Assembly (NCBI RefSeq): GCF_030149515.1
Contig: NZ_JASBRI010000022.1
Coordinates: 124,001-188,000, forward strand
Reading direction: 5' to 3'
DNA from: Maricaulis sp.
GTDB taxonomy: Bacteria > Pseudomonadota > Alphaproteobacteria > Caulobacterales > Maricaulaceae
DNA: 64,000 bases
The notes below the pieces were generated by a model. It searched no databases. It was given only the letters and a program-made list of their open reading frames with translations, and was not told the origin of the DNA. Shown here in pieces: positions 25,316 through 33,182 of this stretch (position 1 is the stretch's first letter; the number at the start of each line of letters is the position of its first letter). The position numbers were made by a program, and so were the translations under genes.

Positions 25316-26290
25316 TTATCCCGCCGCGAATTTCGGGCCGTTGCCCGTGCCCGCGCAGACGACCCGGTTGCGGCCGCCGGCCTTGGCAGCGTAGAGGGCC
25401 TCGTCGGCGGACTGGAGCAGGCTGTCGGCCGTGTCCAGCCGGTCGGGCGTGGTGGCGGCGATGCCCAGGCTGGCGGTGACCGGGATGCGTCCGCCCTGCC
25501 CGTCGGCAATGACCAGCGCCTCGATCGCCTTGCGGATGCGTTCGGCGGCGTCGCGGGCCGGCTCGCGGCGGGCGCCGGGCAGGACGACGGCGAATTCCTC
25601 GCCGCCCAGGCGGCCCAGCATGTCGCGTTCGCGCAGGCAGGCCTGGACGGTGCGCACCGTCCGGACCAGCACCTCATCGCCCTTGGCATGGCCGTAATTG
25701 TCGTTGGTGCGCTTGAAATGGTCGAGGTCGACCATCACCACGCAGACCGGTTCGTCGGACCGCCGGGCCTTGTCCAGCTGGGCCTCGAGATAGTGCATGA
25801 AGGCGCGCCGGTTGGCGGCGCCGGTCAGGGCGTCGGTCTCGGCCATGCGGCGGAACTGTTTCTGCATGCGCACCAGGCGCGAGGCGGCGCGCAGGCGGGC
25901 GCGCAGCTCGGTCATGTTCACCGGTTTGCGGATGAAGTCGTCGGCCCCGGCATCGAGGGATTCCTCCAGCCGTTTTTCCTGGCCCGAGGCGGTGACCACG
26001 ATGGTGTAGACGGTCTCGGTCTCCGAATGCGATTTCAGCGACCAGCAGGCCTCCAGGCCGCTGGTCGTGCCCACCTCGATGCCGGTGAGAAAAATGTCGA
26101 TGGGGATGAGATTCATCAGCTGCAGCGCATCGTCTGCGCAACTCGCCGTGTGGACCTCGTAGCCGGCCTCGCGCACCGCCTCGCTGAGAATGCGCAGCTG
26201 GACCTGGCTGTGCTCGCAGACCAGCACGGAAATCCGCGCATCCCGCTCGCGATGCGCCCCGTGGGTTGCAGACGTGCCGTCACCTGTCAT
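25316..26290 (-). CDS. Diguanylate cyclase with a degenerate receiver domain (REC-GGDEF)
   Basis: A 324-residue protein. Residues 20-135 form a receiver-like domain, but the phosphoacceptor Asp is replaced by Gly70 (IFLTGIEV) and the acidic pocket reads E26-H27 rather than D-D, so it cannot be phosphorylated normally; Lys122 is kept. Residues 150-310 form a GGDEF domain with an intact GGEEF active site (229-233) and an inhibitory RxxD site (R220-D223) five residues before it. It should therefore make cyclic di-GMP and be feedback-inhibited. The overall design recalls PleD. Start at the ATG after CGGGAG. It is monocistronic. Confidence 0.9.
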   Translation of the reverse strand: MTGDGTSATHGAHRERDARISVLVCEHSQVQLRILSEAVREAGYEVHTASCADDALQLMNLIPIDIFLTGIEVGTTSGLEACWSLKSHSETETVYTIVVTASGQEKRLEESLDAGADDFIRKPVNMTELRARLRAASRLVRMQKQFRRMAETDALTGAANRRAFMHYLEAQLDKARRSDEPVCVVMVDLDHFKRTNDNYGHAKGDEVLVRTVRTVQACLRERDMLGRLGGEEFAVVLPGARREPARDAAERIRKAIEALVIADGQGGRIPVTASLGIAATTPDRLDTADSLLQSADEALYAAKAGGRNRVVCAGTGNGPKFAAG

Positions 26291-26378
26291 CGAACGCACT
26301 CCCGTCGCGCTGGCCTCGTTCCAAGCCTGAAGGGCTAGAGGAATTTCGCTAACAACATCTCAACTCTACGTATGAGTT

Positions 26379-27485
26379 TTATGCAGCCCTCACCCACTCC
26401 GCGATCACGCCGGGATCGGCCTCGCCGGCCAGGCGCCGGACCGCTTCGCGCCGGGCCGCCTGCGGGTCGAGCCGCATCAGCGCCCACACCGCCATGCCGC
26501 GCACCAGCGGCGAGGCATCGTCCAGGCGGGCCAGGGCCACCGGCACGAGGTCCCGGTCCTGTGAATTGCCGATCGCGATCATGACATTGCGCACAAGGCG
26601 GTCGCGCCCGATCCGCTTGACGGGAGAGGCCGTGAAGACCTGCCGGAAACCGGCATCGTCCAGCGCCGCCAGTTCGGCCAGGAGCGGCCCCTTCAGTTCG
26701 GGCCGCGGATGGAAGGCGGCCTCCTTTGCCACCGCGGCGAACTTGTTCCACGGGCACACCGCCAGGCAGTCGTCGCAGCCATAGATGCGATTGCCCATGG
26801 GGGCACGGAACTCCTCCGGGATCGGCCCCTTGTGCTCGATGGTGAGATAGGAAATGCAGCGCCGGGCATCAAGCCTGTAGGGCGCGGGGAAGGCATCGGT
26901 CGGACAGATGTCCAGACAGGCCCGGCAGGAGCCGCAATGATCCGTCTCGGGCGGATCGGGCACGAGGTCCGCCGTGGTCAGCATGACGCCGAGGAACAGC
27001 CAGGAGCCGTAGTCCCGGCTGACCAGATTGGTGTGCTTGCCCTGCCAGCCCATCCCTGCCTTGCCGGCCAGCGGCTTCTCCATCAGCGGCGCGGTGTCGA
27101 CGAAGACTTTCACGTCCTCGCCCGTCGCTTCCGCGAAGGCGCGGGCGAGCCGCTTCAGCCGCTTCTTCATCAGGTCGTGATAGTCGGCATTTTGCGCATA
27201 GACCGAGATCACGCCCTCGGATTTGCGCTCCAGGAGGGATAAGGGATCGATACCGGGGCCGTAATTCATCGCAACGACCACTGCAGAGCGCGCATCTGGC
27301 CACATGTTCACCGGGTGCCGGCGCCGCGCGAGCGTCTCCTCCATCCACGCCATCGTGCCATGCATGCCCGCACCCACGAACGCCGCCAGCCGCTCCCCGG
27401 CCGCCCAGGCCTCGTCGGCGCGGCAGATGCGGGCGCCGGTGAAACCGGCAGCCCGCGCGTGCTCTTTCAGCGCTTCGCTATCCAT
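26379..27485 (-). CDS. queG: Epoxyqueuosine reductase
   Basis: A 368-residue enzyme for the last step of queuosine synthesis in tRNA, reducing epoxyqueuosine to queuosine with a cobalamin cofactor and two [4Fe-4S] clusters. Cluster motifs are CGSCRACLDICP and CDDCLAVCP. The N-terminal cobalamin domain contains FVDTAPLMEKPLAGKAGMGWQGKHTN, a QueG signature, and HEAT-like helices end the protein. The start at 27485 is the ATG matching the usual N-terminus (MDSEALKEHARAAGF); it starts just 11 bases after the stop of the GST gene. It is cotranscribed with that gene. Confidence 0.95.
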   Translation of the reverse strand: MDSEALKEHARAAGFTGARICRADEAWAAGERLAAFVGAGMHGTMAWMEETLARRRHPVNMWPDARSAVVVAMNYGPGIDPLSLLERKSEGVISVYAQNADYHDLMKKRLKRLARAFAEATGEDVKVFVDTAPLMEKPLAGKAGMGWQGKHTNLVSRDYGSWLFLGVMLTTADLVPDPPETDHCGSCRACLDICPTDAFPAPYRLDARRCISYLTIEHKGPIPEEFRAPMGNRIYGCDDCLAVCPWNKFAAVAKEAAFHPRPELKGPLLAELAALDDAGFRQVFTASPVKRIGRDRLVRNVMIAIGNSQDRDLVPVALARLDDASPLVRGMAVWALMRLDPQAARREAVRRLAGEADPGVIAEWVRAA

Positions 27486-27495
27486 GGTGCGGCTC

Positions 27496-28173
27496 TTAAA
27501 AATCCAAGTCCGCATAATGCCTTGAAGGCGGGGTGCCGGGCAATTTGTCGCTCAGCAGGCCGCGGAAGGCGGGACGGCACTTGACGCGCTGATACCAGTG
27601 CTTGACCGGTTCGAACTCGTCCCAGGGCACATCGCCCAGATAGTCGGCACAGGACAGGTGCGCGGCCGCGGCGATGTCGGCAAGCGTGTAGCGCGGCCCG
27701 GCCAGGCCGTCGCGGGTTTCCAGAAGCCAGGCCATGTGATCGAGATGCCAGCGCAGGTGCTCGCGTCCGGCGCGGATCGCGGCGGGATCGGGCGAGCCGA
27801 GCCCCTGGGCGCGCTTTTCCAGTTTCTCGTGAAGGAGATAGGCGTTGACCTCGCCATCATACTTGCGATCGAACCAGTCCATCAGCCGGCGCGCCTCGGC
27901 GCGCTCAGCCGGACCGCCGGGCAGGAGGCAGGGATTGGGCGTGGTCTCTTCGAGATACTCCATGATCGCCCGGCATTCGACCACGACCCGGCGGCCGCCG
28001 CCGGATTCGTCGACCAGTACCGGCGTCGTGCCCGCCGGGTTGAGCGACAGGAGATCGTCCGGCCGTTCCCAGGGAACTTCCAGCTGAAGATCGTGCCGCA
28101 GCGATTTCTCCTCGAGGGCCAGCCGGACCTGCCGTGAAAACGGGTCGAGCGGCCAGAAGTGCAAGATGCGCAT
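27496..28173 (-). CDS. Glutathione S-transferase-fold protein (possible FzlA homologue)
   Basis: A 225-residue GST-like protein with an N-terminal thioredoxin fold (LHFWPLDPFSRQVRLALEEK) and a C-terminal all-helical domain. NPAGTTPVLVDE and ECRAIMEYLEE correspond to GST substrate-loop segments. The C-terminal tail ends RHYADLDF. The layout resembles the alphaproteobacterial GST-fold division protein FzlA, which binds FtsZ and lacks GST activity; I infer this from overall look and cannot confirm it. It is followed by queG on the same strand. If it is an ordinary GST, detoxification would be its role. Confidence 0.75.
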   Translation of the reverse strand: MRILHFWPLDPFSRQVRLALEEKSLRHDLQLEVPWERPDDLLSLNPAGTTPVLVDESGGGRRVVVECRAIMEYLEETTPNPCLLPGGPAERAEARRLMDWFDRKYDGEVNAYLLHEKLEKRAQGLGSPDPAAIRAGREHLRWHLDHMAWLLETRDGLAGPRYTLADIAAAAHLSCADYLGDVPWDEFEPVKHWYQRVKCRPAFRGLLSDKLPGTPPSRHYADLDF

Positions 28174-28204
28174 GGGCCGACGCTAACCTGTTTTTGCGCC
28201 GGGA

Positions 28205-29176
28205 CTAAGGGGCATCGCTCTCGCCCTCCGGACGGAAGAACTCCGCCCCGTGCGGCTCGGCCGCACCATGGGGATCGGCGTGGATGATGATGTCGGCGGC
28301 CGGATAGGCCGTCATGATCCGGTTCTCGCAATCGACCAGGATGGCATGCGCCTCGCGCAGGCTGATCTCCGGCGGCAGCGCCATGTGGAACTGGATGTGC
28401 AGGAGCGGGCCGGCCGCGCGGGTGCGCAACTGGTGCACATTGATGATGCGCGGATCGTCCTCGGCGATCGCCTGGATGCGGGCACGCTCCTCGTCGGGCA
28501 GTTCGCGGTCCATCAACTGGTCGCCGGCACCCCGCGCCACCTCCCAGGCAGTCCAGCCCAGCCAGGCCGCCACGGCCAGCGCCGCCGCCGCGTCCAGCCA
28601 GGGCAAGCCGAGAAACGTGGCGCCGGCGATGCCGGCAATAACGGCCAGGTTCGAGGCCAGGTCGGACAGGTAGTGAGCCCTGTCGCCTTCCACCGCGACA
28701 GAACCTGTCTTGTCCAGCGCCCGCGTCTGGATCCAGATCAGCCCCAGCGTCAGCGCGATCGACAGCCCCATCACGCCCAATGCCCAGCCGGATGCCCGGA
28801 TGGCGACGGGAGTGATGATGTGGGAAATGCCTTCGCGCAACAGCAAGGCGGCCGAGGCTGCCACCAGGATGGCCTGGAAGATGCCTGCAAAGGCTTCGGC
28901 CTTGCCATGTCCGAACCGGTGTTCGGCATCGGCCGGCACGGCGGCATAGCGGACCGAGAAATAGACGGTCAGCGAAGCGGTCAGGTCCAGCAGGCTGTCA
29001 GCCGCCGAGGCCAGCAGCGCCACCGATCCGGACATCCACCAGACCACGGCCTTGGTGAGGGTGAGGATCACCGCCACCGCCACGGATGCCGCGGTCGCCT
29101 GGCCGGTATGGCTCAGCGCCTCCTTCGGGGCGAGGCGGCCGGGACCGCCGGATGAAGCTGCGTGATCGTGGGGCAT
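28205..29176 (-). CDS. Cation diffusion facilitator, FieF-like
   Basis: A 323-residue CDF with six transmembrane helices and a cytoplasmic C-terminal dimerisation domain. The metal sites are intact: D-x3-D in ASAADSLLDLT and H-x3-D in AHYLSDLASN, as in FieF. HRFGHGKAEAFAG contributes the conserved His region. The C-terminal domain shows HQLRTRAAGPLLHIQFHMALPP and ADIIIHADPHG. It exports divalent metals (zinc or iron) by proton antiport. Unlike the short CDF at 4.7 kb, no metal regulator is adjacent. It ends 32 bases before the GST gene and is divergent from uppP. Confidence 0.92.
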   Translation of the reverse strand: MPHDHAASSGGPGRLAPKEALSHTGQATAASVAVAVILTLTKAVVWWMSGSVALLASAADSLLDLTASLTVYFSVRYAAVPADAEHRFGHGKAEAFAGIFQAILVAASAALLLREGISHIITPVAIRASGWALGVMGLSIALTLGLIWIQTRALDKTGSVAVEGDRAHYLSDLASNLAVIAGIAGATFLGLPWLDAAAALAVAAWLGWTAWEVARGAGDQLMDRELPDEERARIQAIAEDDPRIINVHQLRTRAAGPLLHIQFHMALPPEISLREAHAILVDCENRIMTAYPAADIIIHADPHGAAEPHGAEFFRPEGESDAP

Positions 29177-29351
29177 GGCTGTCGTGTCCTCCGGACGAGG
29201 CTTTAGGGCGCCGCGGCCTGCGACGTCAATTGCGCGCCCGCAACCGGGCTGGCACCGTCCCGGGATCGATACGCCGCTCCTTCCTTACACGCTGGCCAAG
29301 CTGGAGGAACTGGCCGAGTATGCCGTCCACAGTGCCGGGGAAAAGAGCGCC

Positions 29352-30164
29352 ATGTCACTCATTCATCTCGTTGTTCTCGCCCTCGTCCAGGGCATAACCG
29401 AGTTTTTGCCGATCTCCTCCTCGGCCCACCTCATCCTGGCCCCCGGCGTGCTGGGCGTGACCGACCAGGGTCCGCTGATCGATGTGATGGCTCATGCCGG
29501 CTCGCTGGTGGCGGTGCTGGTCTATTTCCATCGCGATATTGCCGAGGTGACGACGGGCAAGCTGGCGCTGCTGACCGGAAAAGTCACGCCCGGCGGCCGC
29601 CTTGCCCTGCTGGTTGCGATCTCCATGCCACCGGTCTTCATCGTGGCGGGCGGGCTCTACGTCTTCGACCTCGCCGGCGTCCTGCGCTCGCCGGCGGTGA
29701 TAGCCGCCTCGACCCTCGTCTTTGCCCTGCCGCTCTGGCTGGCCGACAAGTACGGACCGCAGGTAAAGACGACCGAGACGCTCAGCTACCGCGATGCGGC
29801 GCTGATCGGTGTCGCCCAGCTGTTCGCCCTTGTTCCAGGCGCCTCGCGCTCGGGCGTGACGATGACGGCCGGCCGCGCCCTGGGCCTGAAGCGCTCGGAA
29901 AGCGCGCGCTTTTCCATGCTGATGGCGATCCCGGTCATCGCTGCCTTCGGTCTGGTGTCAGGTATCCAGCTGGCGCGCAGTGGTTCTGCCGGCGGGGCCG
30001 GGCTGACCGACGGGCTGGTCGTGGCGGGCCTGTCCTTCCTCGCCGCCTGGCTGGCGATTGCAGCCCTGATGAAACTGGTCGACCGGGTCGGCTTCCTGCC
30101 CTTCGTGCTCTACCGTCTCGCCCTGGGCGGGGGCCTTGTCGTGCTGCTTGTGCTCGAGGTCTGA
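29352..30164 (+). CDS. uppP: Undecaprenyl-diphosphate phosphatase UppP
   Basis: A 270-residue, eight-helix membrane protein. Both active-site motifs are present: EFLPISSSAHLIL (E-rich motif 1) and PGASRSGVTMTAGRALG (motif 2). It recycles the lipid carrier for peptidoglycan and other surface polymers. The ATG at 29352 follows GGGGA; ORFs extending upstream have no ribosome site. A CPBP-family gene follows 29 bases downstream in the same direction. Confidence 0.96.
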   Translation: MSLIHLVVLALVQGITEFLPISSSAHLILAPGVLGVTDQGPLIDVMAHAGSLVAVLVYFHRDIAEVTTGKLALLTGKVTPGGRLALLVAISMPPVFIVAGGLYVFDLAGVLRSPAVIAASTLVFALPLWLADKYGPQVKTTETLSYRDAALIGVAQLFALVPGASRSGVTMTAGRALGLKRSESARFSMLMAIPVIAAFGLVSGIQLARSGSAGGAGLTDGLVVAGLSFLAAWLAIAALMKLVDRVGFLPFVLYRLALGGGLVVLLVLEV

Positions 30165-30193
30165 ATACAAGTCGGCCACCAAGGAGGGATGCC

Positions 30194-31060
30194 ATGCGCG
30201 CCATCGGACTGTTTCTGCTCGTCGCTTTCGGCTTCAGCTGGGCCATTGCCGCCTGGCTGCACAATCAGGGCGGGCTCGCAGACGCCGGTCCCCTGGCCGG
30301 CCTCTACCTGACGGCCTTCATGTTCGGCCCGGCCCTCGGTGCACTGGCCGCTGCCCTGATCTTCGACCGCGGACGCGTGTTTTCCGCCCTGGGCTTCAGA
30401 CCGGGACGGACCGGGCCCGTGATTGTCTGGCTGATCTGGGGTTGGCTTCTGCCGGTCGTGCTTGCCGCACTGGCGAGCCTTCTTACCCTGGCCCTCACCG
30501 GGGCCGAGCCGGCCAATGCCGCAGCCGCACTGGCCCGGAGCGTCGAGGCGGCGGGCCAGGAATTGCCCATGCCGGCGCAAACCCTGTTGACGATACAGCT
30601 GGCGATCGGCCTGCCTGTGGGCATCCTGGTCAACACCATTCTTCTGACGATCAGCGAGGAATTGGGATGGCGCGGCTGGCTGCAACCGCGCCTCGCACCG
30701 CTCGGCTTCTGGCCGGCGGCTATTGTCAGCGGGGTTATCTGGGGCGTGTGGCACGCCCCGATCATCCTGATGGGCTATAATTATCCGGGTCTGGGCTGGA
30801 CCGGCGTCGCCGCCATGACAGCCCTCACCATACTCCTGACACCCTATCTTGCCCTGCTGCGCGAACGCGGCGGCGGCGTCTATGCGGCGGGCGCCTTCCA
30901 CGGCTCGCTGAACGCCGTGGCCGGCGTGGCGATCCTGTTCCTGCCAGAGCCGGGCTGGCCCTGGAACGGATTGCTGGGTCTGGGCGGCCTTGCCGTGCTC
31001 GCTGCAGGCTGGATTCCGGTCGCGCTTTACCGGGCGGTCCGCAAACCCGCCGCTGCCTGA
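30194..31060 (+). CDS. CPBP family intramembrane metalloprotease
   Basis: A 288-residue multi-pass membrane protein. Its three CPBP/Abi motifs are present: E-E-x3-R in ISEELGWRGW, W-x3-H in IWGVWHAPI and H-x3-N in FHGSLNA. These residues form the glutamate/histidine active site of the family, to which the eukaryotic CAAX prenyl protease Rce1 belongs. The bacterial substrate is unknown; members include bacteriocin-immunity proteins. GGAGGGATGCC precedes the ATG. It follows uppP closely and may be cotranscribed. Confidence 0.9.
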   Translation: MRAIGLFLLVAFGFSWAIAAWLHNQGGLADAGPLAGLYLTAFMFGPALGALAAALIFDRGRVFSALGFRPGRTGPVIVWLIWGWLLPVVLAALASLLTLALTGAEPANAAAALARSVEAAGQELPMPAQTLLTIQLAIGLPVGILVNTILLTISEELGWRGWLQPRLAPLGFWPAAIVSGVIWGVWHAPIILMGYNYPGLGWTGVAAMTALTILLTPYLALLRERGGGVYAAGAFHGSLNAVAGVAILFLPEPGWPWNGLLGLGGLAVLAAGWIPVALYRAVRKPAAA

Positions 31061-31063
31061 ACC

Positions 31064-32032
31064 CTAGTCGGCGTGGCGTTCGTGGAACTGGCCGTAGCGG
31101 CGATAGCGTACCAGGTATGACGGCACGATGGATTCGACCGTCTCGGCTTCCACGCCCAGATCGGCCAGCGTCCGGGCATCTTCGGCCACGACATTGTCGC
31201 GCCTGAGCTGGATCAGCTGGTCGCGGGTGATGACCGGTTGCACGAAGGGCAGCGCGGCCGCCATTTCCGACAGCATGGCGATCACCGACCCGATCGCCCA
31301 CGGCACCGGCAGAAGCAGGCGCGGCCTGTCGATCTCGCGCAGGATGAAGCGCATCAGATCGGCGAAGGTGTAGATGCCCGGCCCGCCCAGCTCGTAGGTC
31401 TGCCCCGCCGTGTCCTCGCGCTCGAAGGCCGCCAGCACCGCTTCGGCAACATCGCCTGCGAAAACCGGCTGGAAGCGTGTCTTGCCGCCGCCGAACAGGG
31501 GCAGGGCCGGCACCCAGCGGGCCATGCCGGCAAACATGTTGAAAAAGCCGTCATCCGTACCGAACACGATGGAAGGCCGCAGCACGGTGGCACTGGGCAG
31601 GGCGTCGCGCACGAACGCCTCGCCTTCCGCCTTGGTGCGAGCATAACGCGAGGGGCTGCCGGCATCCGCACCGATAGCGGAGATGTGAACGAATTTCGAA
31701 ACCCCCGCCGCGGCGGCGGCCTCGGCCACCGTCCTGGCGCCCTGGGCATGCAGGCGAGTGAAGGTCTGGCGGCCGCTCTCATTGAGCACACCGACCAGGT
31801 TGACCACACCGCTGGCACCGTCAAGTGCCCGTTCCACCGAAGCCGGCACGCGCAGATTGGCCTGCACAAGCTGAACCTGGCCGACCACGCCCATCACCCG
31901 CAGATCCTGTGCGATATGCGGCCGGCGCGAGGCGACACGAACGCGATAGCCGGCTTTCGCCAGGGCCCGGACGACATGGCGGCCGACAAAGCCGGATCCG
32001 CCGAACACGGTGATGATTTCGTCTCGCAGCAT
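31064..32032 (-). CDS. Complex I NDUFA9-like NAD(P)-binding protein
   Basis: A 322-residue atypical short-chain dehydrogenase. The Rossmann motif ITVFGGSGFVGRHVVRAL lies at the N-terminus, then VASRRP, NLVGVL, HISAIGAD and YARTKAEGE. The order matches the NDUFA9/Ycf39-like group, whose mitochondrial member is an accessory subunit of complex I. The bacterial role is unproven. The start at 32032 follows GAGGGAAGACC; a longer ORF runs upstream without a ribosome site. It is convergent with the CPBP gene, four bases apart. Confidence 0.88.
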   Translation of the reverse strand: MLRDEIITVFGGSGFVGRHVVRALAKAGYRVRVASRRPHIAQDLRVMGVVGQVQLVQANLRVPASVERALDGASGVVNLVGVLNESGRQTFTRLHAQGARTVAEAAAAAGVSKFVHISAIGADAGSPSRYARTKAEGEAFVRDALPSATVLRPSIVFGTDDGFFNMFAGMARWVPALPLFGGGKTRFQPVFAGDVAEAVLAAFEREDTAGQTYELGGPGIYTFADLMRFILREIDRPRLLLPVPWAIGSVIAMLSEMAAALPFVQPVITRDQLIQLRRDNVVAEDARTLADLGVEAETVESIVPSYLVRYRRYGQFHERHAD

Positions 32033-32209
32033 GGTCTTCCCTCGGGAATTCTCGATCCGCGCCCGGATAGACCAAAAAACCGCACGCCTGTCCATGAGGC
32101 ATTGCGCCTCGCGCCCGCCGGGCACACGGGAATGAATAATACAGCCCCGCGTGCAACGCGCCCGTTGACACAAACCCGGACCGGCTTTACCTAGCGCGCC
32201 TCCACACCT

Positions 32210-32296
<87 letters not shown>

Positions 32297-32321
32297 TTCC
32301 CCCTCGATTCCGAGCCCGCCC

Positions 32322-32452
32322 CTCGCCTCTGAAGGCGAGCGTCCCTGCATTGCGCAAAAAGCGACGCGCGGCAGGTGTCGGGCCTGCCGGGCGTCGGGTT
32401 ACCTGTATGTGCTTCGTACAGGTTGGGGGTCCTGCCGGTTCCTACGAACCGG
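32322..32452. repeat. String of short perfect hairpins downstream of tRNA-Leu
   Basis: Within 131 bases there are four perfect inverted repeats: CTCGCCT-4-AGGCGAG (32322-32339), CGGCAGG-7-CCTGCCG (32369-32389, extendable with CGACG/CGTCG to 32396), ACCTGTA-9-TACAGGT (32401-32423) and CCGGTTC-4-GAACCGG (32435-32452). The last one spans the stop codon of the neighbouring minus-strand gene. No T-runs follow, so they are not simple terminators. Confidence 0.7.
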
Positions 32453-32861
32453 TCACGGCCGGGCTCGTGCGGGTGATCTGGAAGCTGCCGCTCTGGCCAG
32501 GCCGGAGATAGGCGCGGCAGAATCCGGCCTCGGTGATGGCGAAGGGGCAATTGAAGCCCGTGTGCTCGACCGTCATGGTCAGGCGAAGCTCGCCCTGGTC
32601 CGGGACATTGTAGGAGCACAGGCCGCCGGTCACGTCGCCGATGGCGAAACGGCCATTGTCGTGCAGGCCGCGGCCGCGTTCACGGCTTTCGATGACATCG
32701 CCATCGTCCTGGGTGAGGCGGCACGAGACCTCCCAGCCGCGCTGGCCGAGCATTTCGAGCACAAACGCATCGCTGCCGCGAGGCGTCTGGGCGGTGGACT
32801 GTCCGACGAGGGCGAGAGCGCCAGCGAGGGAAGCAGCGATCATCATGGTATGTTTTTTCAT
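32442..32861 (-). CDS. Small secreted protein, unknown function
   Basis: A 139-residue protein with a signal peptide (MKKHTMMIAASLAGALALVGQSTA). The mature part has three cysteines (GWEVSCRLTQDDGD, GGLCSYNVPDQG, TGFNCPF), then GFCRAYLRPGQSGSFQI, an even number consistent with disulfides. GCAGGAGGAGAAGTC precedes the ATG, a strong ribosome site. No family recognised. It is divergent from the MBOAT gene, sharing a 321-base AT-richer gap. Confidence 0.7.
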   Translation of the reverse strand: MKKHTMMIAASLAGALALVGQSTAQTPRGSDAFVLEMLGQRGWEVSCRLTQDDGDVIESRERGRGLHDNGRFAIGDVTGGLCSYNVPDQGELRLTMTVEHTGFNCPFAITEAGFCRAYLRPGQSGSFQITRTSPAVTGS

Positions 32862-33028
32862 GACTTCTCCTCCTGCGAGAAACTGAAGCGGAACGTTGTA
32901 TGACACCAATGTTACAAACCTGAAGCCGGTTGTAAAGTCAGTACACGGACGTTTCGGGATTTCGCGCAACAGGCTTCATGCATTAGTTTTTCAACGGCCT
33001 TTTCCCAATGTTTCGAGATTTTACGTTG

Positions 33029-33043
33029 TTAATACCGCATTAA
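33029..33043 (+). promoter_or_regulatory. Candidate CtrA box (full TTAA-N7-TTAA)
   Basis: TTAA at 33029-33032, seven bases, TTAA at 33040-33043: an exact match to the CtrA core. It is in the AT-richer gap between the small secreted protein and the MBOAT gene, 140 bases before the latter's ATG. Regulation by CtrA is inferred. Confidence 0.45.
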
Positions 33044-33050
33044 TTACCGC

Positions 33051-33074
33051 TTTGTGACACCAGTTTGTCACAAA
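33051..33074. promoter_or_regulatory. Perfect palindrome TTTGTGACA-N6-TGTCACAAA
   Basis: Nine-base perfect arms separated by six bases, 109 bases before the MBOAT start and just downstream of the CtrA-like box. The symmetry and spacing suggest a binding site for a dimeric regulator; it also resembles CRP/FNR-type TGTGA half-sites, though with a wider arrangement. The rest of the gap (32862-33182) holds no gene. Confidence 0.55.
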
Positions 33075-33182
33075 ACGCGTCCGGATATCCCCACCGCGGC
33101 GACAGGCCGAAGACCGCGTGCAGGCCCGCCTTGCCGCTGAGAGGCGGGGCGGCTAGCGTCCTGCAGTCTTGCGGGGCCGGGC

